From Aculops lycopersici (lineage: Eukaryota; Arthropoda; Arachnida; Trombidiformes; Eriophyidae): a DNA stretch of 64,000 nt. A model generated the notes under the pieces. The model searched no databases. It had not been told where the DNA came from and saw only the letters and a list, made by a program, of their open reading frames with translations. Where the stretch lies: the NCBI GenBank assembly GCA_015350385.1, contig WNKI01000001.1:8394265-8458264 (forward strand), read 5' to 3'. Numbering within the stretch: position 1 is the stretch's first letter; every line of letters begins with the position of its first letter. This document shows, piece by piece, positions 55,009-64,000 of the stretch. A program made the position numbers and the translations under genes.

Positions 55009-55043
<35 letters not shown>

Positions 55044-57002
55044 AAACGACGAGGATATCAGTAACGACTTGGCTCACGACTTGGCCCACAAGTTGGGAGA
55101 TTTTAGCGCAGATAAGAGTCGACGTCGTGGCTTGGGCTTTAGTCAAAGCGGAAGTAACAGCAACAGCCACCGCGATAACCGCGAAGAGGAGGAATTTTTT
55201 CTTGATTGCGTAACCGAGGGAAAAGTGGGCAACGACGATTACGAGAATGAAATGAGCAGCGACAGGCGACGACAATTTGGATCAGCGGTGGCCTCGGTAG
55301 CGGGACCAGCAGGAGAGGGCCAAACGAGGTGCGAATCTGGCGGCAAGTGTGTGGAGTTAAACGAATTTGGCAAGAGCCGTTGTGTTTGTCCAATCGGTCG
55401 AGGCGGTCGGCTGTGCGAAAAGCGTATGTATTTGCCCAGTATTTGAGTCCAAACAATATATTAATCTAGATTCTAGCTGGCGGCAGTTGACTGCTGCTCG
55501 AAATATAACCGCATTTCTTCACCATCTAACAACAAACCCTCCACCCTTCCCATTGACCACCAACCCAACAAACTAAACCGCGAATGCGACGAGCAGAAAT
55601 TCAGCGTCTGGTGCCCCGTTTCTCAGGTCGCTCGTATTTGGCGCTGCCGTTGCAACCAGCGACTAGTGGCACAACGCCTAGAACCACGATGGAGTCGCTA
55701 GGCGCCACCCAGTTGCTTGGACGCCAGCGAGCAAGCAAATCGCGAGACTTCGAGCTCAGCGGCCAGCAGCTAACGAGCCTCAAGTTGGTTTTCAAACCGG
55801 AAATGGTGAGGTCCACTCACAGGAGAAGTGGCAGTAGCTTTATTCTATTGTACACGCAAACCTTTGCCCTGCTACTTGACCAGCTCAATAGAGTTGAGTT
55901 GCGCTACTTAAGCAACAGCGGAGGCTCCATTTGGCATGAAAATTACCCTCCAGGGCGAGCGGACAGCAAGCGCTCGTCGTCCGGCGGTCAGCGGGACCTC
56001 CGCTGGCAGCATCAAATGAGCAGCAGCAGCAGCAGTAGCAGCAGCTGCTGCGGCGGCAACAACGGCAGACGCGGCGAGGTCACGCGAGTCATTGGCTCGC
56101 AGGACGCCATTGTGGGCGAGTGGAACGAGCTTGTGATCAGCGATGCGCTTAGCGACTCGGTCTCGGCAACCGAATCACTGGCCGCGGCTCAGTGGCCAGC
56201 AATGGGAACCACACGTAATTCCCCTTCCCCTTCGTCTCGCCAACAACAACCGGCTGAGTCTCGGGGGACAAAACCAGAGTCGCCACGCGCGGCGCCCTTT
56301 CCACTCGGATTCGGCGGCCACTCTAACCGTAAAGTGGCCGAAGACTCGGAGGCAGTAGCCGTCGCCGCCGCCGACGACGACATGGACAATCGCATCGAGC
56401 GAGTGGATGCCACGGATGCAATGGACGAGCTGGAATACGAGGACCAGAGACAGAAGCACAATGGTTTGGGTGGCGACGGTGGACTTGATATGCAGGAGCA
56501 AAACATGAATAGAATTCTGCTCGTTACACCGGATAAGATTCCACTGGTGGCGACTGATGGCGCTGGCCTGTTACGTAAGCTGGGAGTGCAGACTAGCACC
56601 ACCACCAGCGGGGAATATCCACCGGCCACCGCAGATTATTTGCCCCAATCTCCGCCTCAGCCGCCGGAGCTCTTTGTCGGCGGCTTACCCGAGCCAGTGG
56701 TTAGCTTGGCCAGTGACCACAACCACCACAACCACCACCACCGCCACCTAAGGTATTATCAACACAACCACCAGGTATCCGTAGCCAATCATGGTACCAG
56801 CAAAGGAAACAGCAGCAGAGGCGGAAATAACATCAGCGCCGAGGGTAACGACTCGATTGGCAATGGCTGGCTAACTAGCGATGCGAGAGGCTTTTCCGGT
56901 TGCATACGCTCGTTGGAAATTAATGGTCGACCATACGATTTCCGGTCCGATTTAAATGGCGATGCGCTCGATGGATTCGATATCCTTGAGTGCCGCACCT
57001 AG
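46954..57002 (+). CDS. Secreted EGF/laminin-G matrix protein (agrin/pikachurin-like), three exons
   Basis: Exons 46954-47623, 53810-55423 and 55597-57002, joined in frame to 1229 aa; donors AAAG|GTAAGT and AAGC|GTATGT, acceptors CTTACAG and GAGCAG. A possible signal peptide (TVVVFTLSMAILSFEAQVTG) opens exon 1, followed by one EGF module (PCEHICLDLHDGTYECACFYGFLLAVDGYSC) and a Thr-rich tract. Exon 2 is mostly charged low-complexity sequence (poly-Asp from a GAC repeat), ending with a second EGF (GGKCVELNEFGKSRCVCPIGRGGRLCEK). That EGF runs across the last intron into a laminin-G domain (RLVPRFSGRSYLALPL...LKLVFKPE...VELRYLSNSG...VGEWNELVI...LFVGGLPE...FSGCIRSLEINGRPYDF...LEC). The EGF-LamG junction closely resembles agrin/EGFLAM. 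The LamG is about 465 aa instead of about 180 because of inserted low-complexity sequence. Confidence 0.82.
47624..53809 (+). other. Large first coding intron of the EGF-LamG gene
   Basis: 6186 bp between donor AAAG|GTAAGT and acceptor CTTACAG. It is filled with short GC-rich motifs (GCTCGC/GCGAGC), GA/CT tracts (near 49820, 53360) and random open frames up to about 214 codons on both strands. None has a recognisable domain. It is more than ten times longer than the other four coding introns reconstructed here combined, so it may hold regulatory elements or small nested transcripts; this is inference. Confidence 0.6.
55013..55043 (+). repeat. (GAC)n coding repeat
   Basis: About ten GAC/GAT codons in the second exon of the EGF-LamG gene, translated as poly-Asp. 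Confidence 0.9.
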
Positions 57003-57512
57003 CGTTTAGCCACCGCAACTAGCACTAAGCTTACTCCAGTTCGTTGGATGCCAGACAAAGCGGGGCAAAGAAACTAGCTTAATAGATTGCTGGCTTAGCG
57101 GAAAATAGTAACCAGCAGTAACAACAAAACCAAATGCCTTATTATTAATATGGAAACCAATAAATTAATGAATAATGATGATGATCACATAGAGAAGAAA
57201 ACATGCACAACTAGAGAAGTATATTCGCGTGTGCAACCTTTGCACGCACAATCGATGACCCACAAGGTCACACTAGACAGGTGAGCTTCGTATTGTTTTT
57301 TTTGCTCTGATGCAGAAGCTTACCTGGTTTTAATATTATGAAGTTTTTGATTACTATTTTGGTTGCCTTCTCTCCATCTCCTCCTCTTTCTTGTTTGTTG
57401 TTAAAAGGGGTCTTAGTTTTAAGCCATAGTTGGTCGATTTGGTTCTCAGGTCAAATCGTCGCTATAGTTGGGTATCTCAAATGTTGGACGACTGATGATG
57501 ATAGAACATTGG
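57003..57512. other. Convergent region EGF-LamG / misshapen
   Basis: 510 bp holding the 3' flanks of two converging genes, with a plus-strand AATAAA at 57159-57164. Confidence 0.6.
57159..57164 (+). promoter_or_regulatory. Polyadenylation signal, EGF-LamG gene
   Basis: AATAAA about 157 bases after the stop codon. Confidence 0.6.
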
Positions 57513-60500
57513 TCACCAATTTGTCAGTGTCTTGTTCAGGGTCATAAAGTAAATTTGCGAGCTACTTCCGCTTTTGGCCGACGAGAAGAAAACCTTGTCG
57601 TTGCGCTCGCAAAGGAACTTCAACTTTTGTGCTTTCTTGTGCATGAATACTCCAGACAAGTGTCCGTCCTCAACGTCGCGTATCTCTATGGCCTTGTTGC
57701 CCCAGCCCATAATTTGGCCCGAACCAATGAAAGCCACTGAAGTTGGCATCTCGCCCCATTGCAAGATGATATTCTTGCACATCTTGCCGCTTGTGTCAAC
57801 ATAAACTCCCTCGTTGTCATAGCAAAGGAGCAATTGTAAACCCTTTTGCTGGTGAGCACTGCTGCTATTATTGTTATTGTTGTTGCTGCTACCAATGCCT
57901 GCCTGTCCATTTCCGTTGGGCGTCAATGGAACTATGGTGTGCGGTGTCATGGGTCCCTGCGTGTAACTTGGCGTATGAAGATCATGAACCGCCCCGCTAT
58001 CCACATCAACTGCGTGAAAGCCCTCCGTTGAGCCATAGATAACGTTGAACCTAATGCCATCCTCAATTGTCATGTCCACTAGAAGGGGCTTGTGAACCAA
58101 ATCGGCGAATGATTTAAAGGCCATGAATTTCAAGTAGGGCTTGGGAGCCCAAGCATAAATTTCAATACTATCCTTAAGGGCAATCACTAAGAACTTGATC
58201 CTATCATATTTAACTATTTTAAAATGTATGGCACTTTGTAGGTCGCCCACATTCACCCAAGCGGGCACCTTTTCCGGCTGCGGCGTTCGGATAATCTTGC
58301 TCTTAAGCCATGACAGGTGGTAAACACGAACTCGCGCCTTTTTACCTGAGATTGTAACGAGAATATTCTGGCCTTCTAATACTCGCATTTGTTGGAACCG
58401 CCGCCTAGTGATAAGTTGGTAAACTTTTCCTTGAGCACTACTCCTATCCAATAGCATCAAACCATTTTCAGTACCAATTAATAGATTAACTCCCCATAAT
58501 GCGGCGCATAAAATCTCTGAATCAAATCGCTTCTTGTACTTTCTAATCTCAGGTGTTTCTGACTTGTTATTTGTAGGACCAACACAAACATTGATATTAT
58601 CACGAGCTTGCTGCTGCTGCTGGCCAGCGATACTGCGCTCTGGACTAAGTGGTTGGTTTGGTAGTAGACGATCCAGCGAAGAGGGCAACTCAAACGATGA
58701 CGAGGCAATTGACTGCTGCATAGACGAGGAACTAGGATGTTGGCCAAGTCTCGGTGGCGTCGATCCACTGTCATTATGGCTCCCCGATGTGACTCCCGAC
58801 GTCGAGGAAGCTATCGAGCTGGTGGACATTGGCGCTCGGGGTATTTGTTGCTGCGTAAGCGGGTGCGAATGCGAGGGGACAGGTGGTGGCTTGTGCTTCG
58901 GAACCTGGGGCGCTGGTTGATGTAAGTCATCACTATTCTGTGGTTGCTGCTGTAGCTGTCCATTATTTTGGTTTGAGATTGACACTCGCGATAGGCCAGA
59001 AATCGAGGAGGCTAACACGGAGAGTGAGTCTTCGAGTCGTTCGTCGTTAGAGGAGGGGCTCGACGAGGCCTCAGAGGGCAGTGGTGGCAGAGGTCTTGAG
59101 GGTGGTGGCGGCGGTGGCACCTGACCTCCAGCTTGCTGTTGGGACGACGGCGGCTTGCTACTAATAATATTGCCAGGTAATAGTTGCTGGTGTGGATGCT
59201 GTAGTTGCTGAGAGTGGCCATTCTTGTCGGCTTGCTGCTGTTGTAGCTGCGCTCTATTTGATACCGGCACCCGTTCCATTGCCGAGGGTTGCGCAACACT
59301 AGCGCGATCCAAGTCTCGATTGTTATTATTGCTTGACACCGGCGAGGCTGAATTTGCTATGCCCACAGGTGGCGCCGGCAAGGGCCTTTGAGCCGGATGG
59401 ACGTGACTTAAGATGGCTGCCGAGGGTGGCTGAGGCGGTTGGTGTTGAGGTTTCTGGGGGGTGTGGTGCTGAATTGCATGATGCTGAGGTATCATGTGAT
59501 GTTGAACTTGTTGGGGTTGCTTGCTATGATTGTTGTGATCCACTCGACGTCTTAGTGTTTCATCTGGCTCATTGTCCATATCATTGTCGTCGTCGTCTTC
59601 CGGTTGATTTTGGTTCATCAACGGAGGACCATTTGCACCCATCAGAGGCCCGTCCATTCCACTTTGAGGCTGGCCTCGTCCCTTTCGTGTTCTATCCAAA
59701 TGATCCTGTAACTGTATTATGACTTGTCTCTCATTATGGACATTCAAAAACGAATGCCTAAGCAATTGGTCAGTGTGTGGTCGTTGAGTGTAATCCTTGA
59801 CTAAAACTGTCTCAATGAATGCATGAAACTTTTTGCTCCACTTTCTTGTTGCCTTGAGTCTTGGCGGTGGGTTTCTTGGGATCAAGATTAGAGCTCTCAT
59901 TGGATGCATATCACAAAGTGGTGGGTGAGATTCAGCCATCTCAATCGCAGTGATACCTAGTGACCACAAGTCGCTTCGGTAATCATATTTGGCCTCTGGG
60001 TTGTTCTCACAATCTATAACCTCGGGCGACATCCAATAGGGTGTGCCGATGAATGTGTTTCGGCGACCAATAGTGCGGTCAAGTCTTGCACTAACACCAA
60101 AGTCAACCAGCTTGACCTCGGCATTGTCTGTAAGTAATACGTTTTGGCCTTTGATGTCTCTGTGTATAATCTTTGAGGCGTGTAAATGGGACAACCCGCG
60201 AGAGATTTCACGACAAATGTATGCAATCCAATCCTCACTTAGTGACAGATGCCGAGTTGATTTGACTAAATCTGTTACACTACCGGCGCCACAATATTCC
60301 ATAACAAGCCATAACTTATCATCGACACCTGGTACCATTTTTTGAATGAAAGCACCGAAGTAAGTGGCAATATTTTGATGGTGCGAGTGATTCTTTAATA
60401 CATTAATCTCTAGCTTAATCTCCTCCTCTTCCTCCTCAGTGACATCCATTATTTTTATTGCAGCCAATTGACCAGTTTCCGTGTGCCGACCCTTGTAAAC

Positions 60501-60617
60501 TTGCCCATATGTGCCCGAGCCAACGACCTCAACCAACTCAAACAAACCCGAGGGGTCTGAGAGACTGTTGAGGTCGATATCGGCCAAGCCGTAGGGATGT
60601 GTTTGAGAGGACGACAT
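57513..60617 (-). CDS. msn: Misshapen/MAP4K4-family Ste20 kinase
   Basis: 1034 aa, single exon, ATG at 60617. Germinal-centre kinase IV family (Msn, TNIK, MINK, Mig-15) upstream of JNK signalling, dorsal closure and cytoskeletal control. Kinase domain residues about 26-292: VGSGTYGQVYKG, Lys55 in AAIKIMDV, HRDIKGQNVLL, DFGVSA, GTPYWMSPEVI. The middle is low-complexity Gln/Pro/Ser/His. The C-terminal citron homology (CNH) domain, about residues 715-1020, shows SEILCAALWGVNLLIGTE, RRRFQQMRVLE, KVPAWVNVGDL, HTIVPLTPNG, LLLCYDNEGVYVDTSGK and GWGNKAIEIRDVE. Unlike vertebrate relatives I see no clear long coiled coil after the kinase, and the CNH contains a poly-Asn insertion. Its start codon faces the VPS33-like gene 3' end. 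Confidence 0.96.
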   Translation of the reverse strand: MSSSQTHPYGLADIDLNSLSDPSGLFELVEVVGSGTYGQVYKGRHTETGQLAAIKIMDVTEEEEEEIKLEINVLKNHSHHQNIATYFGAFIQKMVPGVDDKLWLVMEYCGAGSVTDLVKSTRHLSLSEDWIAYICREISRGLSHLHASKIIHRDIKGQNVLLTDNAEVKLVDFGVSARLDRTIGRRNTFIGTPYWMSPEVIDCENNPEAKYDYRSDLWSLGITAIEMAESHPPLCDMHPMRALILIPRNPPPRLKATRKWSKKFHAFIETVLVKDYTQRPHTDQLLRHSFLNVHNERQVIIQLQDHLDRTRKGRGQPQSGMDGPLMGANGPPLMNQNQPEDDDDNDMDNEPDETLRRRVDHNNHSKQPQQVQHHMIPQHHAIQHHTPQKPQHQPPQPPSAAILSHVHPAQRPLPAPPVGIANSASPVSSNNNNRDLDRASVAQPSAMERVPVSNRAQLQQQQADKNGHSQQLQHPHQQLLPGNIISSKPPSSQQQAGGQVPPPPPPSRPLPPLPSEASSSPSSNDERLEDSLSVLASSISGLSRVSISNQNNGQLQQQPQNSDDLHQPAPQVPKHKPPPVPSHSHPLTQQQIPRAPMSTSSIASSTSGVTSGSHNDSGSTPPRLGQHPSSSSMQQSIASSSFELPSSLDRLLPNQPLSPERSIAGQQQQQARDNINVCVGPTNNKSETPEIRKYKKRFDSEILCAALWGVNLLIGTENGLMLLDRSSAQGKVYQLITRRRFQQMRVLEGQNILVTISGKKARVRVYHLSWLKSKIIRTPQPEKVPAWVNVGDLQSAIHFKIVKYDRIKFLVIALKDSIEIYAWAPKPYLKFMAFKSFADLVHKPLLVDMTIEDGIRFNVIYGSTEGFHAVDVDSGAVHDLHTPSYTQGPMTPHTIVPLTPNGNGQAGIGSSNNNNNNSSSAHQQKGLQLLLCYDNEGVYVDTSGKMCKNIILQWGEMPTSVAFIGSGQIMGWGNKAIEIRDVEDGHLSGVFMHKKAQKLKFLCERNDKVFFSSAKSGSSSQIYFMTLNKTLTNW

Positions 60618-62073
60618 ATTTTGTTATTGTTGGTTAAAGTTGGCTAGAGTTGATAGTCGAATTTTGCGAATATATTGATGCAAATTAAGATAGATGTCCT
60701 TGTTTGTTGTTGTAATTTTAGTTTGAATGTGATCTATTGTGTCCAATAAATTCTCAGTTCATTATCTTTGTCATTTTGGCTAACTTGAATTTCAATCTGT
60801 TTGCAAGTTCATCAGATATATTGTGCGTATATGGGTTTAAATTAAATGGGATTCAATACTCTGACGATATAATACTGGTCGGCTGGTGGTCGTCAACATA
60901 CATTGTTATCATGTTGTTTAAATTTCAAGATAATCTCTTATAAATAATCTGCTTGTACAGTTGATTTGGCAACGGAAAATAGATGAGGTTAGGGTTTGGT
61001 TGCCGTTGATTGATGTCGGCAACATCAAGACACTGTCAGTTAATCTTTCTAATAAGGTTATTGGTGCTGCTGTTAGTTCAATTTTGTTCCGATTAAACCA
61101 AGAGATGACGGCTAAATTTGATGAATTGCGTTCTCAGTTTACATTATCATCTTTCTTGCTCCCATTGCTTTCGCTATATCTGCTGATGCCGCTACTACTA
61201 CTACCTCTACTGCCACTGTTGTTGCTAATATAGTCGAGCAGTGGACTACTAAAGTGTGTATATTGCAATTGATGTTAGTGTTGCTTGTTATGTTTTGTTG
61301 GTGTTCACTTGGATCAATCGGAATGGCTTGTGTGTGTCTTTGTTTTTGTTATGGTCTAGTCGCCGTTGCCTGTGCCACTCGATGAGCTTGACGACGTCAA
61401 TTGCTGGGGTTGTCGTGGTTTTTTGGTGACTGGTTGTCTAGTTATAATAATGATAACAAAAAGCCGCCCGGTTGGTTGCTGTTGCAATTTGTTGTGTTTG
61501 CACTAAATATTGGGATTGTATTTGTTGAATTTGCTTCACAACAACGCCAAATAGCTCCACTTGTAAATCTATCATTCAAATGCGATGAAATATATTTCGC
61601 AAAAATATAATATCAAATCCGCAACTAAAGGAGTGGTGTTAAAATCAGTTTGATAAGGTTTTGGCCTGACTAATAATATAATTGTGTTGATGACAATCCA
61701 TCTCTCGCACTCTGCAACCCAGTTTGCCTGCAAGAGTGGCGTACAGAAGCCTGGCGATACCACGGCCGTCGCTGATGCTGCTTCACCGCTGTACCCCTGC
61801 TTCTCCCAACCACACAGCTGTTCCTTTTTTCCTCTCTCGATGGCTGCATTGAGACTGCAGCTTTTCCCAATACTTCTCCATTGGTGTTGCTTAAGCTGTC
61901 GCTCGTAGCATTTTGTTTGCGGCTGCCCATCGATTGCCGTGCTATGAGTCGCCGGCTATGTGGTCGCTCAACACAAAACTGCATTGCAGAATCCCATCTG
62001 CACAACGAGGACGTCGTCGCCGTCGCCGCCGCGTCTACCGCATCCATTTCTAAATCACAAAGTGAGCAACGAG
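60618..62073. other. misshapen upstream region / VPS33-like 3' flank
   Basis: 1.46 kb without a supported gene. A 125-codon ATG frame on the minus strand (61670-62047) begins just past the VPS33-like stop codon; its composition is unremarkable and I recognise nothing in it. The 60700-61660 part is AT-rich. Confidence 0.5.
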
Positions 62074-62148
62074 TCAAATTGATCTCAAAAACTCAGGTGG
62101 CCTTGCAATCTCGCTGGCCACAACTAGAATTGCATTCACCTTTGTACC

Positions 62149-62187
<39 letters not shown>

Positions 62188-64000
62188 GGTGGTGATGATA
62201 TCATTGCGCAACTTCGCCTCTAGCTCCTTAATTTTGGCCAACTCGTGAGGCGTCAGTGCTCCGGGGATCGCAAACACAATAACCTCCGCCGCACAATGAT
62301 TGTCATCATTTTTACCTCCCGATCCATCTATTAAATTGATCACCTCAAAAGTGTTATTACTATTATTTGTATTGCCTATTAGATCTCCCGGAGTCAAAGC
62401 AAATTTTTTCAACATCACATCAATAGAGTGTTTACATCTAAATTGCAAGGAATTTTGAGAAAACTTGTCGAATCCGTTCAATGTTTTATCAAATTCAGGA
62501 CCAAACTTTAGTTTGTAAAGTTTATTGGCCTTCATAAGCGTCAACTTTGCTTGTGTTAACTTGGGATCTTTCGGATTATGATTGTAAACAAACAGATTGA
62601 TGGTGTCCAAAATGAGACAAGTCAAGCGCGTTAGCTCCATCTGGTTGAATTTGAAACCCGAGCCAACTAGCTCCTGATAGGCAGTTATAATTCTCATTAG
62701 AGATTCAAGCAACTGGTCTATTTTATGTCTCGCATCAGAGCTGGTGCCGTCACTGCCAGTGCTATCGCCTAATTGACCACTAATAGATTCCAGACTTTGC
62801 TCTAGTCGCACCAATAACAGGTAGCCGTCGGTGAGGGATTTGTAGATGGATTTGACGTTGTCCAGGTGGCGTCTCGTCGCCCTACTAGTGGACATTAGTG
62901 TGGACATTGACTTTATGCTGTTGCTACCTTCACCACCACCTGCTGAATGTTTTATAATCACGCTCAGTGCATCCAGTAGCGCGACAAGCTGCAACTTCTC
63001 ATCCAATTCGTCTGGCATCTTGACATCGCTATCACTTGTTGCTGCTGCAACTAATTCTGATTTATCCTTGAATCCAACCAGACACTCCTGCTCCAGAAAA
63101 GGACCATACAAAGTCGCGTGGGTTAGAGTTGACTGTAGGTCAGCTAGTCGGTCCACTATGATTATCTTTGCAAGCTTTCTACCTGAACCATTGAGGTAGG
63201 CATTAGTATCAGTTGTCCTCGTAATATTTGCATTAGTTTGCAGTGGAGTTGATACTAATTTTGCCAAAAGACGCGTTTGGCCGCTTGGATCCGCTGATCT
63301 AAAAGCGATTTGTCTAACATGCAAATTTAACTTGTCTATCAGATACAAGATACTGGTCGACATCTGAGACAGGTAAGTCGGCGAAGGCCGAGCTAGAGGC
63401 GACTTGTCTTTGTCTATCGAGTCAAGTGATTGTGGTTTTATAATTGTAACATTGTCGTAAATTTGATGCGGATGTCCAAGCGATAGGTTAGTTTCAACCA
63501 TTAGACAACTTCTCGAGTATCTAAGTAAAATTTCAATCAACAATTGGAACTCACTATTTGATCCGGGATTCTGGAGGTCAAATCGAGAGATTTTCTCGCT
63601 TGACAGTATAAATAAATCCGATAGTTTCAAGTAAGGAATCACTCGCTTAACTAAGGGGTAGTTGAATACAGCAAGCCCATTGCGCAGTATTATCATTGGC
63701 TCCTTCTGCATTGCAAATTGATCCATGATATCGTCTAGTTTCAAAATGGCTGTTATGCCAAATGGTTTCCTATGCAAAAAGTCCCTCTCTGACACTCTAA
63801 TTAATTTCATCATTAAGTTATACGAAAGTTGATCGCAAATAATCAGCTTAGCCGAGGGGTAAACTCGTTCAGGTATCGCGGAGATTCTAGCTAGAAGAGA
63901 TGTTTTCATCACCCTAGCAAATAGTTCATTTAATGAAGCCCGACTCTCTGTTTGTTGTCGTTGTTGTTGTTGTAACTGCTGCTGTTTGGATAACAAGTCA
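62074..64000 (-). CDS. VPS33B: VPS33-like Sec1/Munc18 protein, 5' end beyond window
   Basis: About 640 residues visible; the frame is open to the window edge. The first in-frame ATG (63909) would cut into a segment that aligns with the VPS33B N-terminus (SLNELFARVMKTSLLARIS...), so the true start lies beyond 64000. SM proteins clamp SNARE assembly; VPS33 acts in HOPS/CORVET or CHEVI tethering at late endosomes. SM hallmarks: AKLIICDQLSYNLMMKLIRVSERD, MIILRNGLAVFNYPLVKRV, the domain-2/3 IIIVDRLADLQSTLTHATLYGPFLEQ (family I.DR..D..TPL...TYE...E), LTRLTCLILDTIN, YKLKFGPEFDK (compare VPS33 QSYGPEH) and the C-terminal VIVFAIPGALTPHELAKI. Divergence is strong, so VPS33B over VPS33A or SCFD2 is inferred. 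A run of about 15 Thr interrupts the last domain. Confidence 0.6.
62146..62189 (-). repeat. (ACA)n coding repeat, poly-Thr
   Basis: A TTG/GTT triplet run on the plus strand, encoding about 15 consecutive Thr residues within the C-terminal domain of the VPS33-like protein. Confidence 0.9.

Noticed and set aside
61670..62047. 125-codon minus-strand frame next to the VPS33-like stop
   Set aside because: Considered as an alternative C-terminus, but the VPS33-like frame ends naturally where SM proteins end.

Overview
The window is nuclear DNA of an animal, most likely an arthropod. It carries metazoan-only genes (a BMP/Dpp-type ligand, a 13-14-repeat Cadherin-87A-like protein, Misshapen kinase, Unc-115/abLIM, an agrin/pikachurin-like EGF-laminin-G protein), all with eukaryotic architecture and polyadenylation signals. 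The outstanding genome-level feature is the near absence of introns: 18 of 21 supported genes are single open frames, including a 6.6 kb cadherin, 3 kb importin-13 and 3.1 kb misshapen. I could reconstruct only five coding introns in three genes. Such intron poverty in a gene-dense genome would fit a compact-genome mite (for example an eriophyoid), but that placement is inference.

Layout. 80-3276: a tandem pair of secreted trypsin-fold proteases with an unfamiliar conserved N-terminal region. 3.3-7.9 kb: no convincing coding sequence, many microsatellites, probably upstream DNA of the next gene. 7.9-26.3 kb: a dense housekeeping block with small gaps: CPT1 (+), PHACTR (-), eIF4E (+), elongin C (+), BMP/Dpp (-), UBE2K (-), TMEM222 (-), UBE2L3 (+), importin-13 (-), a tiny unrecognised two-exon gene (-), PSMA5 (+), FAH (-). 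28.1-44 kb, all minus strand: cadherin, an ecto-NTPDase, mitochondrial ribosomal protein L20, Unc-115/abLIM (three exons). 47-57 kb (+): an EGF/laminin-G matrix protein with a 6.2 kb first intron. 57.5-64 kb, minus: misshapen and a diverged VPS33-like Sec1/Munc18 protein that runs off the right edge.

No bacterial-style operons, rRNA, tRNA, CRISPR or recognisable intact transposon were seen. Neighbouring genes are functionally mixed, as expected in an animal genome; the only clear functional cluster is the tandem protease duplication. Divergent pairs with shared upstream DNA are PHACTR/eIF4E, TMEM222/UBE2L3, the small gene/PSMA5 (86 bp apart) and Unc-115/EGF-LamG. Convergent pairs are CPT1/PHACTR, elongin C/BMP, UBE2L3/importin-13, PSMA5/FAH and EGF-LamG/misshapen.

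A recurrent theme is expansion of low-complexity, homopolymeric sequence (Q, S, T, N, D runs) inside otherwise conserved proteins, most strikingly inside the laminin-G domain. Several proteins also lack canonical motif residues (ecto-NTPDase, UBE2K UBA, Unc-115 LIM1/2, second protease).
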